From Hyalella azteca (Eukaryota > Arthropoda > Malacostraca > Amphipoda > Hyalellidae), in the NCBI RefSeq assembly GCF_000764305.2, contig NW_025930675.1, positions 310,001 through 374,000 of the forward strand: DNA of 64,000 nucleotides. The letters are read 5' to 3'. Position numbers and translations under genes: made by a program. The notes below the pieces were generated by a model, which had not been told where the DNA came from, ran no database searches, and was given only the letters and a program-made list of their open reading frames with translations. Positions 1 through 12,290 of this stretch are shown in pieces; position 1 is the stretch's first letter, and each line of letters starts with the position of its first letter.

Positions 1-1879
1 ACAAGAAAATAGAGCGTAAGTACAGTACTTACGTTCATTTAGCGATTTTGAAAGTATATAGGCCCAGGCGTCACCGTGAGAACCATGCCCGTAAGTACCA
101 GGCGTGGCACCGTCGCTGATTGAGGCATTCATCAAGGGTTTTATGATGAGGTACGAGGCTTCTAAAGGACTTAAATTCCGATTGAGAACCACCAAAACTT
201 TACTGGGGATCAGTGGTGACTTTATGGTATAAAAACCATATGTTTTTTTTATTATCATAGACGAAAACAAGATCATAAATACATATGGGTTTTAGATGAA
301 TGTCACTGGTGACTTTTGCTTGTATTAAATAATTGTTGAAACTTCATCTCGAATGAAATCGTCCGTAAAACTAATTATGAAATCATCGGATATATACGTA
401 GATACGGATTAGTTATCTTCTGAAATCAATGGTTAGATGTGGATAAACTTGAATGCCACTTTTGGTGACAAACGAACACAATTATTCTCAGTGCGTGTAA
501 AAAATTCGACTACGTGGCTCGTTAGCATATACGGCAGTCCAACGGTCAGAGAGCACGAATGATGAAATTCATGGCCGTAAATCTAATAGTGTACTTTTCT
601 AACAAAGTGTACATGAGAAGATGAGTTCTATGAATTAATCGGATACAGATTGGTTCATTCGCAATTGTTAATATTCAAGGAACTGATTTACTCACCCTGA
701 GTTCAACGCGTTAATATTAAACACATTGAACTAGGTATTGTACAGTCATTTTATCGCCACGTCAAAACGTTCACACGCTCAATGAAATTTACACATGAAT
801 GTCGTTGAATGGATCATACCATTCATACTAACAACCCCAATTGTGCTACATGAATCTTTTCTTGCACAACATCGCACGTCATTATTGCTGTCAAATAGCG
901 TATGAATGAAGTTTACAGCCACTATTGCGTACTGAATACATCAGTGAGCACAGTTTATGCTGCTAGATTCTTGTTCGGGCAGCAGTTAAACGGAGCCAGA
1001 TTTACGGCCAGATGGATATAATACGTACATTTTTGTTATCCGTCCGTGGATATTATACGTTCGTGTACATAATACGTTCATGTCTTTAATATATCCATGG
1101 GACATGGGCCCGGGTATCGCAATCATTCACAACACTCATGCCGAGAAACTCGCTCATTTCTATAGAATGTTTTTTTGAACATTATTAGTAAACCGTATAA
1201 TAGTAATGATGTAGAAACAATTTATTTTAGTAGGAAGTTATTAGTGATTTGTAGTATTTGTTTTACAGATCAGATCGTCTTAACACGTGACAACCGCTAC
1301 ATAAGAGTTTTTATGATCGTAAAGTTTCGTTTCATGATTGGAAAGAAATAAGGCATGTGATTCGTGACAATAAATTCAGATCTCGCAACAGGGATAGTAT
1401 ACATTGAATACCTCCTGTCGACTATGTCTTATCCTAACGAAACTTATATCTAACCACAACCACTTGCTTAGTTCAGAAGTATGAATTTTATTAAGAGAAA
1501 AATAATATCAAAAAATGAGGAAAATTAAAGATGAGCTAAGAAAAAAATAAAAAAAGCAAATCAAAATACGGATTCAAATAAATAAGTGATTATTACACGG
1601 TATGGCGATCATAACAAGATTTAGAAAACCATTTTAGGTTAGATTCAATTAAGATAATCTGCCTGATAACCTGCCGACACATCGACGATGGCTCAAGATT
1701 ATTATCTTTTGAAAATCCATGGGTGGATTTGGGTCACGAGACGAGCTCTGCTCAAGTCATTGCAAGATGGCAATCTGTAGGAGATAAACCGCGCCTGCTA
1801 AGCTAATTTAAAGCTCACTATTGTGCAGGCATAAGTTAGAGCTCAATAAAACTAGCATGACGACCATCCGTTAGCACCA
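1..1879. other. Gene-free AT-rich stretch
   Basis: I see no gene, RNA or mobile element. Around 1018-1085 there are several loose copies of a TATTATACGTTC-like word, too few and too irregular to call an array. No reading frame of note is present on either strand. Confidence 0.6.
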
Positions 1880-1966
1880 GACTTTACGCCTTTAAAGCTC
1901 CGAGTTGACGCCTTTAAAGTTGCGACTTTACGCCTTTAAAGCTGTGAATTTACACCTTCAAAAGGT
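1880..1966. repeat. 22-bp tandem repeat, 4 copies
   Basis: Four consecutive units start at 1880, 1902, 1924 and 1946. They share the core TTTACGCCTTTAAAG with a variable start (GAC, GAG, GAC, GAA). The last unit is degenerate. This is a short minisatellite with no coding sense. Confidence 0.85.
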
Positions 1967-2399
1967 GAATCTTGATTGCCATAAGCGGTGAGCGGGCAGG
2001 TTAACTTCACGGTCATTAGAAGAGACGCCTTTTATGGAACCTTCATTGTACGACCGTGAAACAATCTATGAGCTTGAATTAATTTTCCAGCTTGGCAAAA
2101 TCTTGAGGATCACGAGTCTGTATAAATAAATTCATTAGGATGTGTTCAAGATCTGGCGACCTGCTGATCTCTCCATCACACGTCGAGATTTCCGACACGC
2201 TGGCCAGATGATTTATTATACTTGCATTTGGTCTAGTACTTCAGAAAAATAATATTGTCATGACTTTCACCTTTCATATATTTTTTTATTAATAATACAA
2301 TACATACTATATTCAGGAACCAAATGATACGAGAAGTTTGAGAAATAGATGCATTAATAATTTGTTTACAAGTTTGATTTTCGGAAGTATATTAATGCC
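1967..2399. other. Gene-free spacer
   Basis: Unique AT-rich sequence between two short tandem arrays. Nothing recognisable was seen. Confidence 0.6.
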
Positions 2400-2495
2400 A
2401 CCACCTCCATAACCCCACCACCTCCATAACCCCACCACCTCCATAACCCCACCACCTCCATAACCCCACCACCTCCATAACCCCACCACCTCCAT
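2400..2495. repeat. 17-bp minisatellite, 5.6 copies
   Basis: Nearly perfect head-to-tail copies of ACCACCTCCATAACCCC start every 17 bases from 2400. Copies are almost identical, so the array is young or homogenised. Because 17 is not a multiple of three, each frame reads a 51-base cycle. On the minus strand this gives Trp/Gly/Val-rich open frames (repeated WRWWGYGGGG) that are by-products of the repeat rather than a glycine-rich protein. Confidence 0.95.
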
Positions 2496-2544
2496 GAAGC
2501 TCGCGTCGCGCGCGCCGCTCCTGACGACTCGTCTGGTGCTGCAC

Positions 2545-2705
2545 ACTCAGACAAATTTATCGGTAATATTGTTCAAATAGTGACACACTTTCTGCAGGTT
2601 GTACTGATATATACGGCATTTTGCCTGGCTAAATTATATAAGGATAAGCCACATAAAGAAAACAAGTGTATCAGTATGTGGATAACGTCTCACTCATTTT
2701 TATGA
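2545..2705 (+). repeat. DR1 dispersed repeat, copy 1
   Basis: DR1 is a repeat family defined by comparing places in this window. This copy has the block AAATAGTGACACACTTTCTG (2575-2594), then a TTGTACTGATAT box, then a GCATTTTGCC box. A 60-base block ending near CATTTTTATG aligns without gaps to the copies at 12124 and 20540. The block reads K-x-K-C-I-S-M-W where other copies read K-S-A-S-L-F. The DNA is diverged, so this is an old insertion. I do not recognise the family. It may be SINE-like or a relic of a coding element. Confidence 0.6.
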
Positions 2706-4539
2706 GTGCATGAGCGAGCAACTAGCCACCCTTCCGTCCTTTCGTATAGAAATGCTGAGGTTTTTATCAAGCTTTAATATAAATAATATCGAAGTCAAAG
2801 AATTTAAGTCATTTCTTACAACACTTCTCTTTGACTTCACTTGTTATTTGTTTTTCTGATTGCTATAAATCTTATAATCGATATTTAACACACGTCTACC
2901 TATTCAATCGATTTGAAATTTTGCAAACATGCGTAAAGTCAACAATGCATGAAACAGTTGACAGAGTAAATAATTTTGAAAATTTAATTTTTGTATATAT
3001 TGAAAAAATTGAAAAATAAATTTTCATAATGTTCGAAAATGAAATTAGAAATTCATTGTACATGTGTAACATTGGAGACACTGGATTCTTTAGACATGTT
3101 GTATTTAAAAAGTAATTTTTAAACGTATATTATTATCTTTCAATTTTGCGACTGCGGCGATAGCTCCAAAATTTGATAAAATCATTCAAAGTGCGTTAAA
3201 AATTAATGAGGGGGATTTAGGAATAAAAAATATGGGACAAATAATATTTTCATACGACGCAAGATTTTTGCAACAAATTTGGTGGACAACATTTCGCTGT
3301 CCGTGAAAGGTAAGGAAAACTTATTCGGAGAACTAGTAACATTAGTATACATAACATTATATTCATGCTTGGTGTAGTTTCAGTGCAATACTACACAGCA
3401 TTGTTAGAGAAATAATTAGTACCATAAATGGCTATCATATAATTTATTAGGATATGCAAATATTAGTACAAATTTACAACAACGACATACACGAAAATAT
3501 CAACTCGACATAGACGACCGTGTCAATATATGCGATTGTCGGTCAAAACTTGTTCTTTAGACACAAATGAAAAGACATAAGCAAAGTATTAAGAAATATT
3601 TGCTATAATATATGAACTATTATAAATGATCAATGAAATGGAATTTAAAGACGAATTGAAGCTAAGAAAATTAGGTCACTAACATAGATTGTTTGGTGTC
3701 ATAAACTCGTGTAACACAGGCTACAGTTCGCCTCATTTTAAATAAGGCGAGTTATAGGAACGTTGGTTCTAATATTCAAGATTAATTCAGCCTGGAAACA
3801 TTACGAGTTACTTTAATATCAGATAAATAAAAATTATTAATCTAGTCCTAGATTACTAAATCCCATATTATGTGTTCAAATTTTTATAAATGTTAGTCCG
3901 CCGTGGTCCTGAATTCCACCCAATTTAGTAGAACCAGGTTTAGGCTTTTAGAACACTAAAAACATATATAGTTGATCGATCATATCAACTATACTATTGA
4001 GAGTATCGATCATATGACGGAAGTGATAGTTAGTGAAGGAAAAAAGGTATGGAACATTTTTCTATAATTTGACAAATTTTAGGCGTATACTCACCACTTA
4101 GGACGATATCTAGTGGCGATGAACGATGAATATGACGGCTGTAATTTAAAGATGTTTAATATTTTGCACCAATCGTTCTTAAGCCTGATTAAAATTCGTT
4201 CGAGCTTGAATATTCGTTTCTCCATTACATATATCGGGAATTTCGCTGTTCACTTGCCCAAAAACAATCATGGCGACAGAGAATAATTCCCTTTGTAACT
4301 GATTTTCTCCTTAATGACTGGCATAAATGTATGATTAGCCAAATAAGTTGTAATTTTTGTGATATTGGAAGGTGGATAGACAAACAACACTACACCACCA
4401 CTCAACAGTCAAAGAAATACTGACTCGTTTTTTCTAATGTTGAGCCTCCGCTGCTCCACCGTAACGGGAAACATTTTCCATCACTTTATTCCATTCTCAG
4501 ATTCTGTTTATTACTTTATTCTGAGGATCGTGAAGAAAC
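2706..4539. other. Gene-free AT-rich stretch
   Basis: No gene is visible. The stretch at 3150-3195 (GCGACTGCGGCGAT and then TTGATAAAATCATTC) resembles 7222-7266 in the same orientation. This points to a short, diverged dispersed repeat of about 45 bp. The rest looks unique. Confidence 0.5.
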
Positions 4540-4645
4540 CTCTCCGAGATTTGAGGGAGACATTTGTTCAATTAGCGATGCACTTTTACCTTTGACTGCA
4601 TCATCCTGACTCTGTTTGGCCTTGAAATGTGTCACTATTCGGAAA
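4540..4645 (-). repeat. DR1 dispersed repeat, copy on the minus strand
   Basis: Read on the minus strand, this stretch has AATAGTGACACATTTC followed by GGATGATGCAGTCAAAGG and AAAAGTGCATCG. These match the same boxes in the DR1 copy at 12124-12290. The 60-base core translates with KSASL in the frame that gives KSASLF in the 12-kb copy. It is the only inverted copy seen in the window. A short self-complementary word (ATTCATTTTTATGAAT, near 4654-4669) sits beside it. Confidence 0.55.
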
Positions 4646-7600
4646 GAGGCCCAATTCATTTTTATGAATGGGTCATGAGTAAATGTATGAGTGAAGGCGT
4701 TTTTTTTCACACAATAAACGCAGTTTAAAAACAGAATCATTCATTCAATCATTCAAGTAATGCAGGTGCGAATTGATACAAATCATTCATTTTCGTGGAA
4801 TTGGTAATAAGTTAGTTTCATTTTAAATTATTGAAGCATTTTTAAAATTGGATTTCATTTAATGATGTTGAATCGTTTCTCGCGCATACATAGTGAAGGA
4901 AAAGCTGTATTTTCACGAATAGTTTATATAGATTGAAAATAGTATCAGGTGCAGGTAATTAGGAAAGTAGAAAGTAATTTGAAAAAAACTACTAAGTACT
5001 AATAGAAGGTCCGAGTAATAAATAAGAGTAGTATTAGACGCATCTAAATTGAATTGAGGCAGATGAGTAATTTTAATATAGTTCAGGTACAGAGTACGTT
5101 TTAAACGCTCATCAATCTAGAAAAGATTTTCCACGGTCATTACAACAAATTGCCACGAATTTGAAAAGTTTCTAACTCTGTGTTAGTTTTTCTTCCATCG
5201 TGCATGTGAGGCGGCTTACGCCGTCACAGCAACACCCTGAGTTTTATAATTCATCTCAAGAGTGAATGAGTGAATGTGGCATTATCATTAACCTTTGGGA
5301 GATCGTGAACTTTTTAAATCTGAATGTCAGGCGTAGGGCTTTGAACATTTGAACTCTGGCTGTTCAATAATACTTACTTTTTATTATTTTAAGCTGTTTC
5401 TATACGAAAAATATTATATTCTTGTGGGTACCGTGAAGGTCTGCTTGACCAACTATTGTATACATTCCTCTGGCAAAGCGAAACGTTCATGAATTAAGTT
5501 TGAAATCAAGATTAAAATTGTCAAAGAAATAAACGAAGCACAAAATAAATTGCACAATAAAACCTCGTGCTTCTTCTACGTCACTTTTACCGCTCAGTCT
5601 GGCCAGGCGAAGCGTTAGTTTACGACGAAGCGATTAATACGGCAAATGCAAGCTGCTTCTCAGTGACAGGCTAGGCAGTGATCAATGCCCACGTCGGTGG
5701 CTGTTTAGCTTTTGCTAAGCTGCCTTTGCTTTTTATTAGTCACTGAGCAGCCGCTCTTAAGCACTTAGTAATGCTGATTTGCCGTTACTTATGTACGTCA
5801 AAAAATACGATTTTTTTGCCACCAGTTTGCACCGTGACCGTTGAGTGCAGAGAAAGTGATCACGACAATTTGAATCTATAACAAATTAAATTAGAATAAT
5901 ATACATGGTGTCTTGGTATTTTATTTAATAAATCAATGATCGTAACATTTTATGTTCCGAGCATAGTTATTTGATCCCCTCGTTTTTCCATGGTGCATCT
6001 TAAATTATCAGGAGCATGAGAGATCCAATAGATAATAACGTGGACAATCACGGCGACCTATTTAATAGAGATAATCAGCTAGCGGCTGATGAAAAAAATT
6101 GTAATGAATGAATAATCACCAAATTTTGTATAGTGATATCCCTTTTCCTTAGAACAGGAAACACGATCTTGGTTACGTCTTTCGACTGCGTTAGGATCGT
6201 CGTATTAAGTATTAAGACTCGAACATCAGACTGCAGTGGGCATTTATCCACTCTGAGATTTGCCTGCGCTCACAGGTCAGACTTTAACAGCCTTAATTTC
6301 ATTTATTTGAACTAACTTTTTGTCTGCACCAACCCACGGCGGGTCAACTTGAGTGATGACAAGTCGTCAGAGGAGACGTGCAGCAATATGGTGCCTGACG
6401 CAAACGCTTGATCTCCTCGCACTCGCAATGAGTTATTACAGTGCCATAAAAGTTACTTATTATAGTGCCACAAAAGGACTTATTGTAGTGTCGAAAAACC
6501 ATTGCGTCGTGCCGACTGCCAGGTTATTTGCATGTCGCTTATTAGTGAATGTAAACACCCTGAGACCCCGCGCACTGTGATGAACATACGGGGTTTTATC
6601 AATAATTGTATCGTGGCTGGTTTAATGCAAGTCTTTTTATCAAGGTTTCATATCAAAACTAGTCTATTTGAATCTTAACTATATTTTTAGCATGGTTTTT
6701 CATGATATTGTCGTTGAAAGCCTATTTATTGTACACTATACGCTAGCTTTACCTTGAACGGTTCTCCAGCCAACGTTCTCTATGTAATATGTTCAAATAT
6801 TATGCCTGGTATTAGATAGAATCAATCCGTTCCATCGAATCAATGTCATTTTTAATTGAAATATTCTCAGATCGTATTTTGCAGACTGTTGATGTGGTAT
6901 AACAACTATACGACTATCGCTTCACATATGTGATGGTATTGCGTAATTCTACTTTGCAGGAACGGATGAAGCTTTGACTGAATAGCGAGCAGGAGTTGGT
7001 AGATGGTATCGTTTTAGCCGTTCTAATTCATTATTATATTATTTCCTGTTATTTATCGTAAAACTACTAAATTAATTTAATGCTGAAAATAAAACTTACT
7101 TCTATAAATGTCAAGCAAAAATAATTCTCATATGGAGCGCGAGTTGGTAGCTGTTATCGCCGTAGCCATTATTCTTGTGTTGGTGGTCACATCGCGTATG
7201 TCGCCTCTCTGCTCTGAAGATTAACGACTGCGGCGGTTTCCCTGAATCTGATAAAATCCTTCCAACAGCTGCCAGCTCAAGAGCGATGTTTTTTTCCACT
7301 CCCTCCTTGTCCATTACAAGGTATATATTTTTACGATGAATCTTTTGTATTTTTATCATAATGATGTATGATGAATTATATAGTTTCACGATATATTTTA
7401 TTGTAACGAGGTGTAACGAAAGAATTTGAGATGCGTGATATTGTACATCTGTAAGCCATTTTAATCCGTACTACTACTTTCAGCAGTTAATGATGTTAAA
7501 TGAAGAAATGTTGCAAATAAGTCCCGGTTGTGTAGCCTTGAAGAAACATACATTGTCATAAAAAATGTGCTGAGGAATAAACTGTTTTTGTTCTTACTTT

Positions 7601-8154
7601 TTATTATCAATATCGGCAATCTGAACTATTTAAATAGCAGTTTATGCATATATTGCTCTATTTTTTCAAGTTTTTTTTTAACACAGAATATGAAATACTA
7701 CCCACAAGTTCCTGATTAACGAAATTTTCACACAATGGTACATTTGATCCTTGTTATACCAATAAACACGAAGAACTTTTGAAAATACTGAAGAATTTTC
7801 TGATATATGAATAAATTATGTCATTAGTTTGCTTAAATCACAAGTTCACTAAGAATTTAAAAGCAAAGAAAAAGTGTTAAGTAAATTCACTATATTTCCA
7901 TGGTAAAGTTAGAGCTTACTGAACTTTCTCGGTAGGAATAGCATTAATAACGCACATCTAACCCGTTTGATTGGGGTAGTAAAGCTCCAATTTGATTTAA
8001 ATCCATTGCGTGTGGTGCAATAAGTCGGTTGTCCAAAACGTCCATCCAGACATTCAACATTGAATTGGTGGCCATACCAACCCCAATCAGGGGTCTAATC
8101 CTTCCCTATGTGAGAGTGCAGGTGGGGTCTGCGGTTTAGGGATGTTCTCTTCGC
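4646..8154. other. Gene-free stretch with small local duplications
   Basis: No gene is supported. Two weak local duplications are visible. GAGTTGGTAGATGGTATCG near 6991 resembles GAGTTGGTAGCTGTTATCG near 7141. The 7222-7266 segment resembles 3150-3195. Reading frames of 60-96 codons here show no family resemblance and are of chance length for this base composition. Confidence 0.5.
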
Positions 8155-9135
8155 CCATGTAGATCCTTCGATTCCAGCTATGTAGCCTCTATGTCCATGT
8201 AGACCCTTTAATTTCCAGCGATGAAGACCCTTGATTTTCAGCGATGTAGACCCAGTAATTTCCAGCGATGTAGACCATTTGATTTCCAGCGATGTAGACC
8301 CTTTGATTTCCAGCGATGTAGACCTTGATTTTCAGCGATGTAGACCCTTTGATTTCCAGCGATGTAGACCCTTTGATTTCCAGCGATGTAGACCATTTGA
8401 TTTCCAGCGACGTAGACCCTTTAATTTCCAGCGATGTAGACCATTTGATTTCCAGCGATGTAGACCTTTTCATTTTCAAACGATGTAGACCCTTTAATTT
8501 CCAGCAATGTAGACCAATTGATTTCCAGCGATGTAGACCCTTTAATTTCCAGCGACGTAGACCATTTGATTCCCAACGATGTTAACCTTTTCATTCCCAA
8601 ACGATGTAGACCCTTTGATTTCCAGCGATGTAGACCCTTTGATTTCCAGCGACGTAGACCATTTGATTCCCAACGATGTTAACCTTTTCATTTCCAAACG
8701 ATGTAGACCCTTTGATTTCAGCGATGTAGACCCTTTGATTTCAGCGATGTAGACTCTTTGATTTCAGCGATGTTGTCCCTTTGATTTCAGCGATGTAGAC
8801 CCTTTGATTTCAGCGATGTTGTCCCTTTGATTTCAGCAATGTAGACCCTTTGATTTCAGCGATGTAGACCCTTTGGTTTCAGCGATGTTGTCCCTTTGAT
8901 TTCAGCGATGTAGACCCTTTGATATCAGCGATGTAGACCCTTTGATTTAAGCGATGTAGACCCTTTGATTTCAGCGATGTAGACCCTTTGATTACCAGCG
9001 ATGTAGACCCTTTGGTTTCCAGCGATGTAGATCTTTTGATTTTCAAGGATGTAGTCCATATCCATGTAGACCCCGAAAGCTCCAGCGATATAGTCACTGT
9101 ATAATTGACGTTTTGTTTATTTTCCATGTAGACCC
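8155..9135. repeat. Large 24/23-bp minisatellite, about 40 units
   Basis: Tandem copies of a unit built on GCGATGTAGACCCTTTGATT run for almost 1 kb. Up to about 8700 the spacer reads TTTCCA and the unit is 24 bp. From about 8705 the spacer is TTTCA and the unit is 23 bp, with a return to TTACCA/TTTCCA near 8995-9020. Edge units (8160-8230 and 9030-9135) are degenerate, as expected if turnover is concentrated in the middle. A higher-order period is visible: a block starting GCGACGTAGACCATTTGATT at 8552 recurs at 8649. In the 23-bp part, variant units ending GATGTTGTCCC recur among GATGTAGACCC units. The 24-bp part keeps frames open (8-residue repeats such as SSDVDPLI), which is a consequence of the period. 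Confidence 0.95.
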
Positions 9136-10467
9136 TAAGGTCTCATGCCATAATGTTTGTTTCTAAGTCGCCTTTGTTATTTGATGGTATGTGTATACAT
9201 TAATTACTTATTTTGCGAATTGTACTTTAACTTCAGGTTCTCGAGCACAGTTACCAAGTCCTTAAAAATGTTCGCCGGTTTTTTACATAATTGTATATAT
9301 CAATTAAATAAGAATAAAATGTCATAAAAATTCTGTGTACCTTGAATATCATAACGGAATCATTTCACTAAATTTTTAACTGATGGGACTTCAAGGCTGA
9401 TTTATTAGGTAATAAAATAGATGCTCGTGTACGGTAGAATTTTCCGGATGCTGTCTCCAGGATTCGCATATCGATTTAACTTTGGCACTTTAGCTCAATG
9501 GCTATTGAATCCTGAGCGTTCATGTAGATTTTAATGAGCGTCGCTTGTTCGACGCGTTCACATCAAACACGAATTATCGTAAACACATGTCTGAATTGTA
9601 CGCTAGCAAACTAACGTTTGTTGTAGGCAAACTGAATGCGTTTCAATTGAAAAGTATTAATTCTATATTGAAAATAAGAATTTCAATTATTTCTACGAGA
9701 ATTTTACTTGCATAGATACAATGATGTAATAACGTATAACATTTATTTCGCGGAAAAATTTCTCAGCAACCCTGCGATAGAAATTTCATGACCTCAGACT
9801 AAATTTTTTAAGCCGGGACTAAGGATATTGGTCTCATTTTTTATATATACTCACAATTTTAAAGTTTATTATGTCTCTTTTGTAATGCCACAGTTTAATA
9901 TTGCACGTTTGGTTCTGTACTTCACGTGAACGCAGGCAGAGCTACGGTGATAGGAATACTCAGTATAGGCAGGGTTCCTTTCTCTCCAATATTTGAGACC
10001 CGTGCTTTTTATTGACAAAGTTTTGAACGCTTTTTCAATACAATCAAGCAAGCGCTATAATACGGGGTGATTTTCGACGACACCGCTGACAATTCCAATT
10101 AAAATGTGAGGGGATGAGAAAATGCAGCATTCTATGACATCAAAAAGAACAAATTCAAGATAATTCTAGCAATATGAAGGTGGAAAAATATTATTATGTA
10201 AAGGCTTTAATTCTAATGAATTAGTTGTTCGAAAAACTTAGTTCCACCCAAATAATTCGTCATCTTCGTTGATAACAAAGGCATTACCGTTAAAACTTAA
10301 TTCCTGTTAATGACATGGGTCTGAAAGCCGCCCGTATTTTGCCGCTATCTTATATGCAGAGAAAAGTAGTTCCTAATTATTTAACAGAGTAAAATTATTT
10401 CCTAATTAACATTAGCGTAATTAAGTTTTTCAGTTGAAACAAATATTATAAACTTATTCATGAGCGC
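9136..10467. other. Gene-free AT-rich stretch
   Basis: Unique-looking sequence. No gene, RNA or transposon end was recognised. Confidence 0.6.
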
Positions 10468-10589
10468 GAATGGGCCCACGGGCCACCATTTATAGACAAG
10501 AACGGGCCCACGGGCCCCCATTTATAAACAAGAACGGGCCCGATCCCCATTTACAGACAAGAACGGGCCCAACCCCCATTTATAGACAG
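10468..10589. repeat. 32/29-bp GC-rich tandem repeat, 4 copies
   Basis: Units start at 10468, 10500, 10532 and 10561. Each has GAACGGGCCC, a short C-rich part, and CCATTTATAGACAA. The first two units carry CACGGG after GGGCCC and are 32 bp. The last two have lost part of it and are 29 bp. The GGGCCC palindrome recurs in each unit. The array is much richer in G+C than its flanks. Confidence 0.9.
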
Positions 10590-12123
10590 GAGGCCGTAGG
10601 CCCAAAGGGCCTGACTTATAGGCCTCGATCCTGCACCTATTCGTCGCGGTTGTTAACTTTAGGAGTCTTCCTAAACTGAACTTTGGCCCTCGCTTCGAGT
10701 TTTACGTTCCGTTCTCTCGAAACTTTTAACTTGGTGACACAAATGGTCTTTTTGCCCCTTTATTTCTTTCAATGTGTGAAATTGTGCGAGCCTGCGAGTG
10801 TCGATGGCGTCAAGTGATTTATCAATAAAAAATTCCGAAATGAGAGTCTCTGAATCGAAAGAAAATCTCATGCCATTATTATCAATTTTACGAATATGCG
10901 AAGACGCACCAAAATGTAATGATTCTCATGGTTTTTTATTGCCAATGAGCATGAATAACATGAAGTATTCGTCGATGTCTCCCGAAAAATTTTAAGGATC
11001 ACTGAATTAGTTGATATTCTTTGCTTCTTATGGTATAATTATTCAATCACATTACAGAAATCATGTGACGTTTGAATTTCTTATTGAATTCACTCATACA
11101 ACAGGAGATTATATGTTTAGGAAAACAAGTGAAAAGAATAGTATATGATCCACAACTATCCTTTCCATTTCAGAATATGTATGCCTCATTCATTTAATAT
11201 TAACAGCTATATTTACCTATAATTCTTTATTGAAACTTAAAACATACGTTCTTTGCTTTCTATTACTCACAGTAACTTGATTATTTACAGTAATTCCATG
11301 AAGACATTTCTTTAGCCTGTAAAACGGCAGCACTAATTTTTGACAGTTCCGACAGAAATGGCAGTTCTACCTTAATTTAAACTCAAATTAAAAAAAAATT
11401 AAATATTATGAGACAAGCACGTGATAAAAACATTTCTTCACCGCCCTTAAATTCTTCCTGTTTTTTTTTTTAATAATAGCACGGCCCCTCACTAACAACG
11501 CATCTCTGAAGTGCAATTTTTTCCCTGCGAAGTACATCACTTCTCCCACGGGCCGCAGTTCGAAGGCTATCTGCTGGTGAATCACTGCAGTGAAGAAATT
11601 CCTTGACTTTATTTGCTGCTTCCATGCAGTGATGGATGCTGCAATGACCGCATCGAGACAACAAAAGACGTCTCCTCAATACCTCTCTAAATGACTTCCA
11701 TTCAATGGGTCCCAAATGACGCCGGTATTTGGGTTCCATAAAGAGCGAAAAGCTTTGAGATCCTAAGCAGTGAAACGAGAAATAAGCTCTGATTAAAACT
11801 ACAGTTTTAAAAGACGGCATTTGGTGCTGAAGCAGGCGCACGAAAGTCCAGCATTAAATCCATATAAAGCCGCACGATAGACTTGGCGCCACGATTGCAT
11901 AATGCAGAGGCTCTATAATACAATCAAGAGGCCCTCCTGGTCAAGTCTTCCTATGCGCATATAGTGGTAGATAATATAGTGTAAAATTAATAGTGATAAA
12001 TTACCAGATAATCTCTCATATATACGAGTTGATATCGATCTATTGCTGATATCATTACTCTGCTTAGATCGCAAGTTAACAAAAAATTAAAAAGCAAAAT
12101 TACACCCTGAACAAATTCACCAT
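10590..12123. other. Gene-free stretch with one unrecognised frame
   Basis: The minus strand of 11470-11841 stays open for 123 codons and its product is Arg/Ser/Leu-rich. I recognise no domain, signal peptide or transmembrane pattern, and no splice sites or neighbours support it. It is probably chance, though it is among the longer non-repetitive frames in the window. The rest shows nothing. Confidence 0.45.
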
Positions 12124-12290
12124 TCACTCAGAAAAAGAGATGGGTTGCATAATATAAATTGTGACTCACTTTCTGCATGTAGCACTGATACGTACTTTTG
12201 CCGGTCGGTACTAGGTCTGGATGACCCACAAAAGAGAAAAAGTGCATCATTATTTGGACCAAGTCTCGCACATTTCCTTTTATGCATCAT
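12124..12290 (+). repeat. DR1 dispersed repeat, best-preserved copy
   Basis: Boxes in order: CACTCAG, GGGTTGCATAATATAAAT, GTGACTCACTTTCTGCATG, TAGCACTGATACG, TTTTGCCGGTCGG, GATGACCCACAAAAGAG and a 30-base block ending CTCGCACATTTCC. All boxes recur in order at 20540-20725, and most recur at 2545-2705. The block from about 12220 translates as DDPQKRKSASLFGPSLAHFL. The 20-kb copy reads KSTSLFGQCLVHFS in the matching frame. Retention of the frame may mean descent from a coding element, or only that no indel has fallen in a short block. Confidence 0.65.

Noticed and set aside
2313..2554. Trp/Gly-rich protein on the minus strand
   Set aside because: It is fully explained by the 17-bp array. The frame closes soon after the array ends.
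8189..8585. Repeat proteins on both strands
   Set aside because: The 24-bp period keeps frames open. The frames break where the unit becomes 23 bp.
8155..9135. CRISPR-like array
   Set aside because: Units are directly contiguous with no unique spacers. Several other arrays in the window have the same character. All are eukaryotic-type minisatellites.
11470..11841. 123-codon minus-strand gene
   Set aside because: No recognised motif, no splice or neighbour support, and a length near what chance gives in this much sequence.
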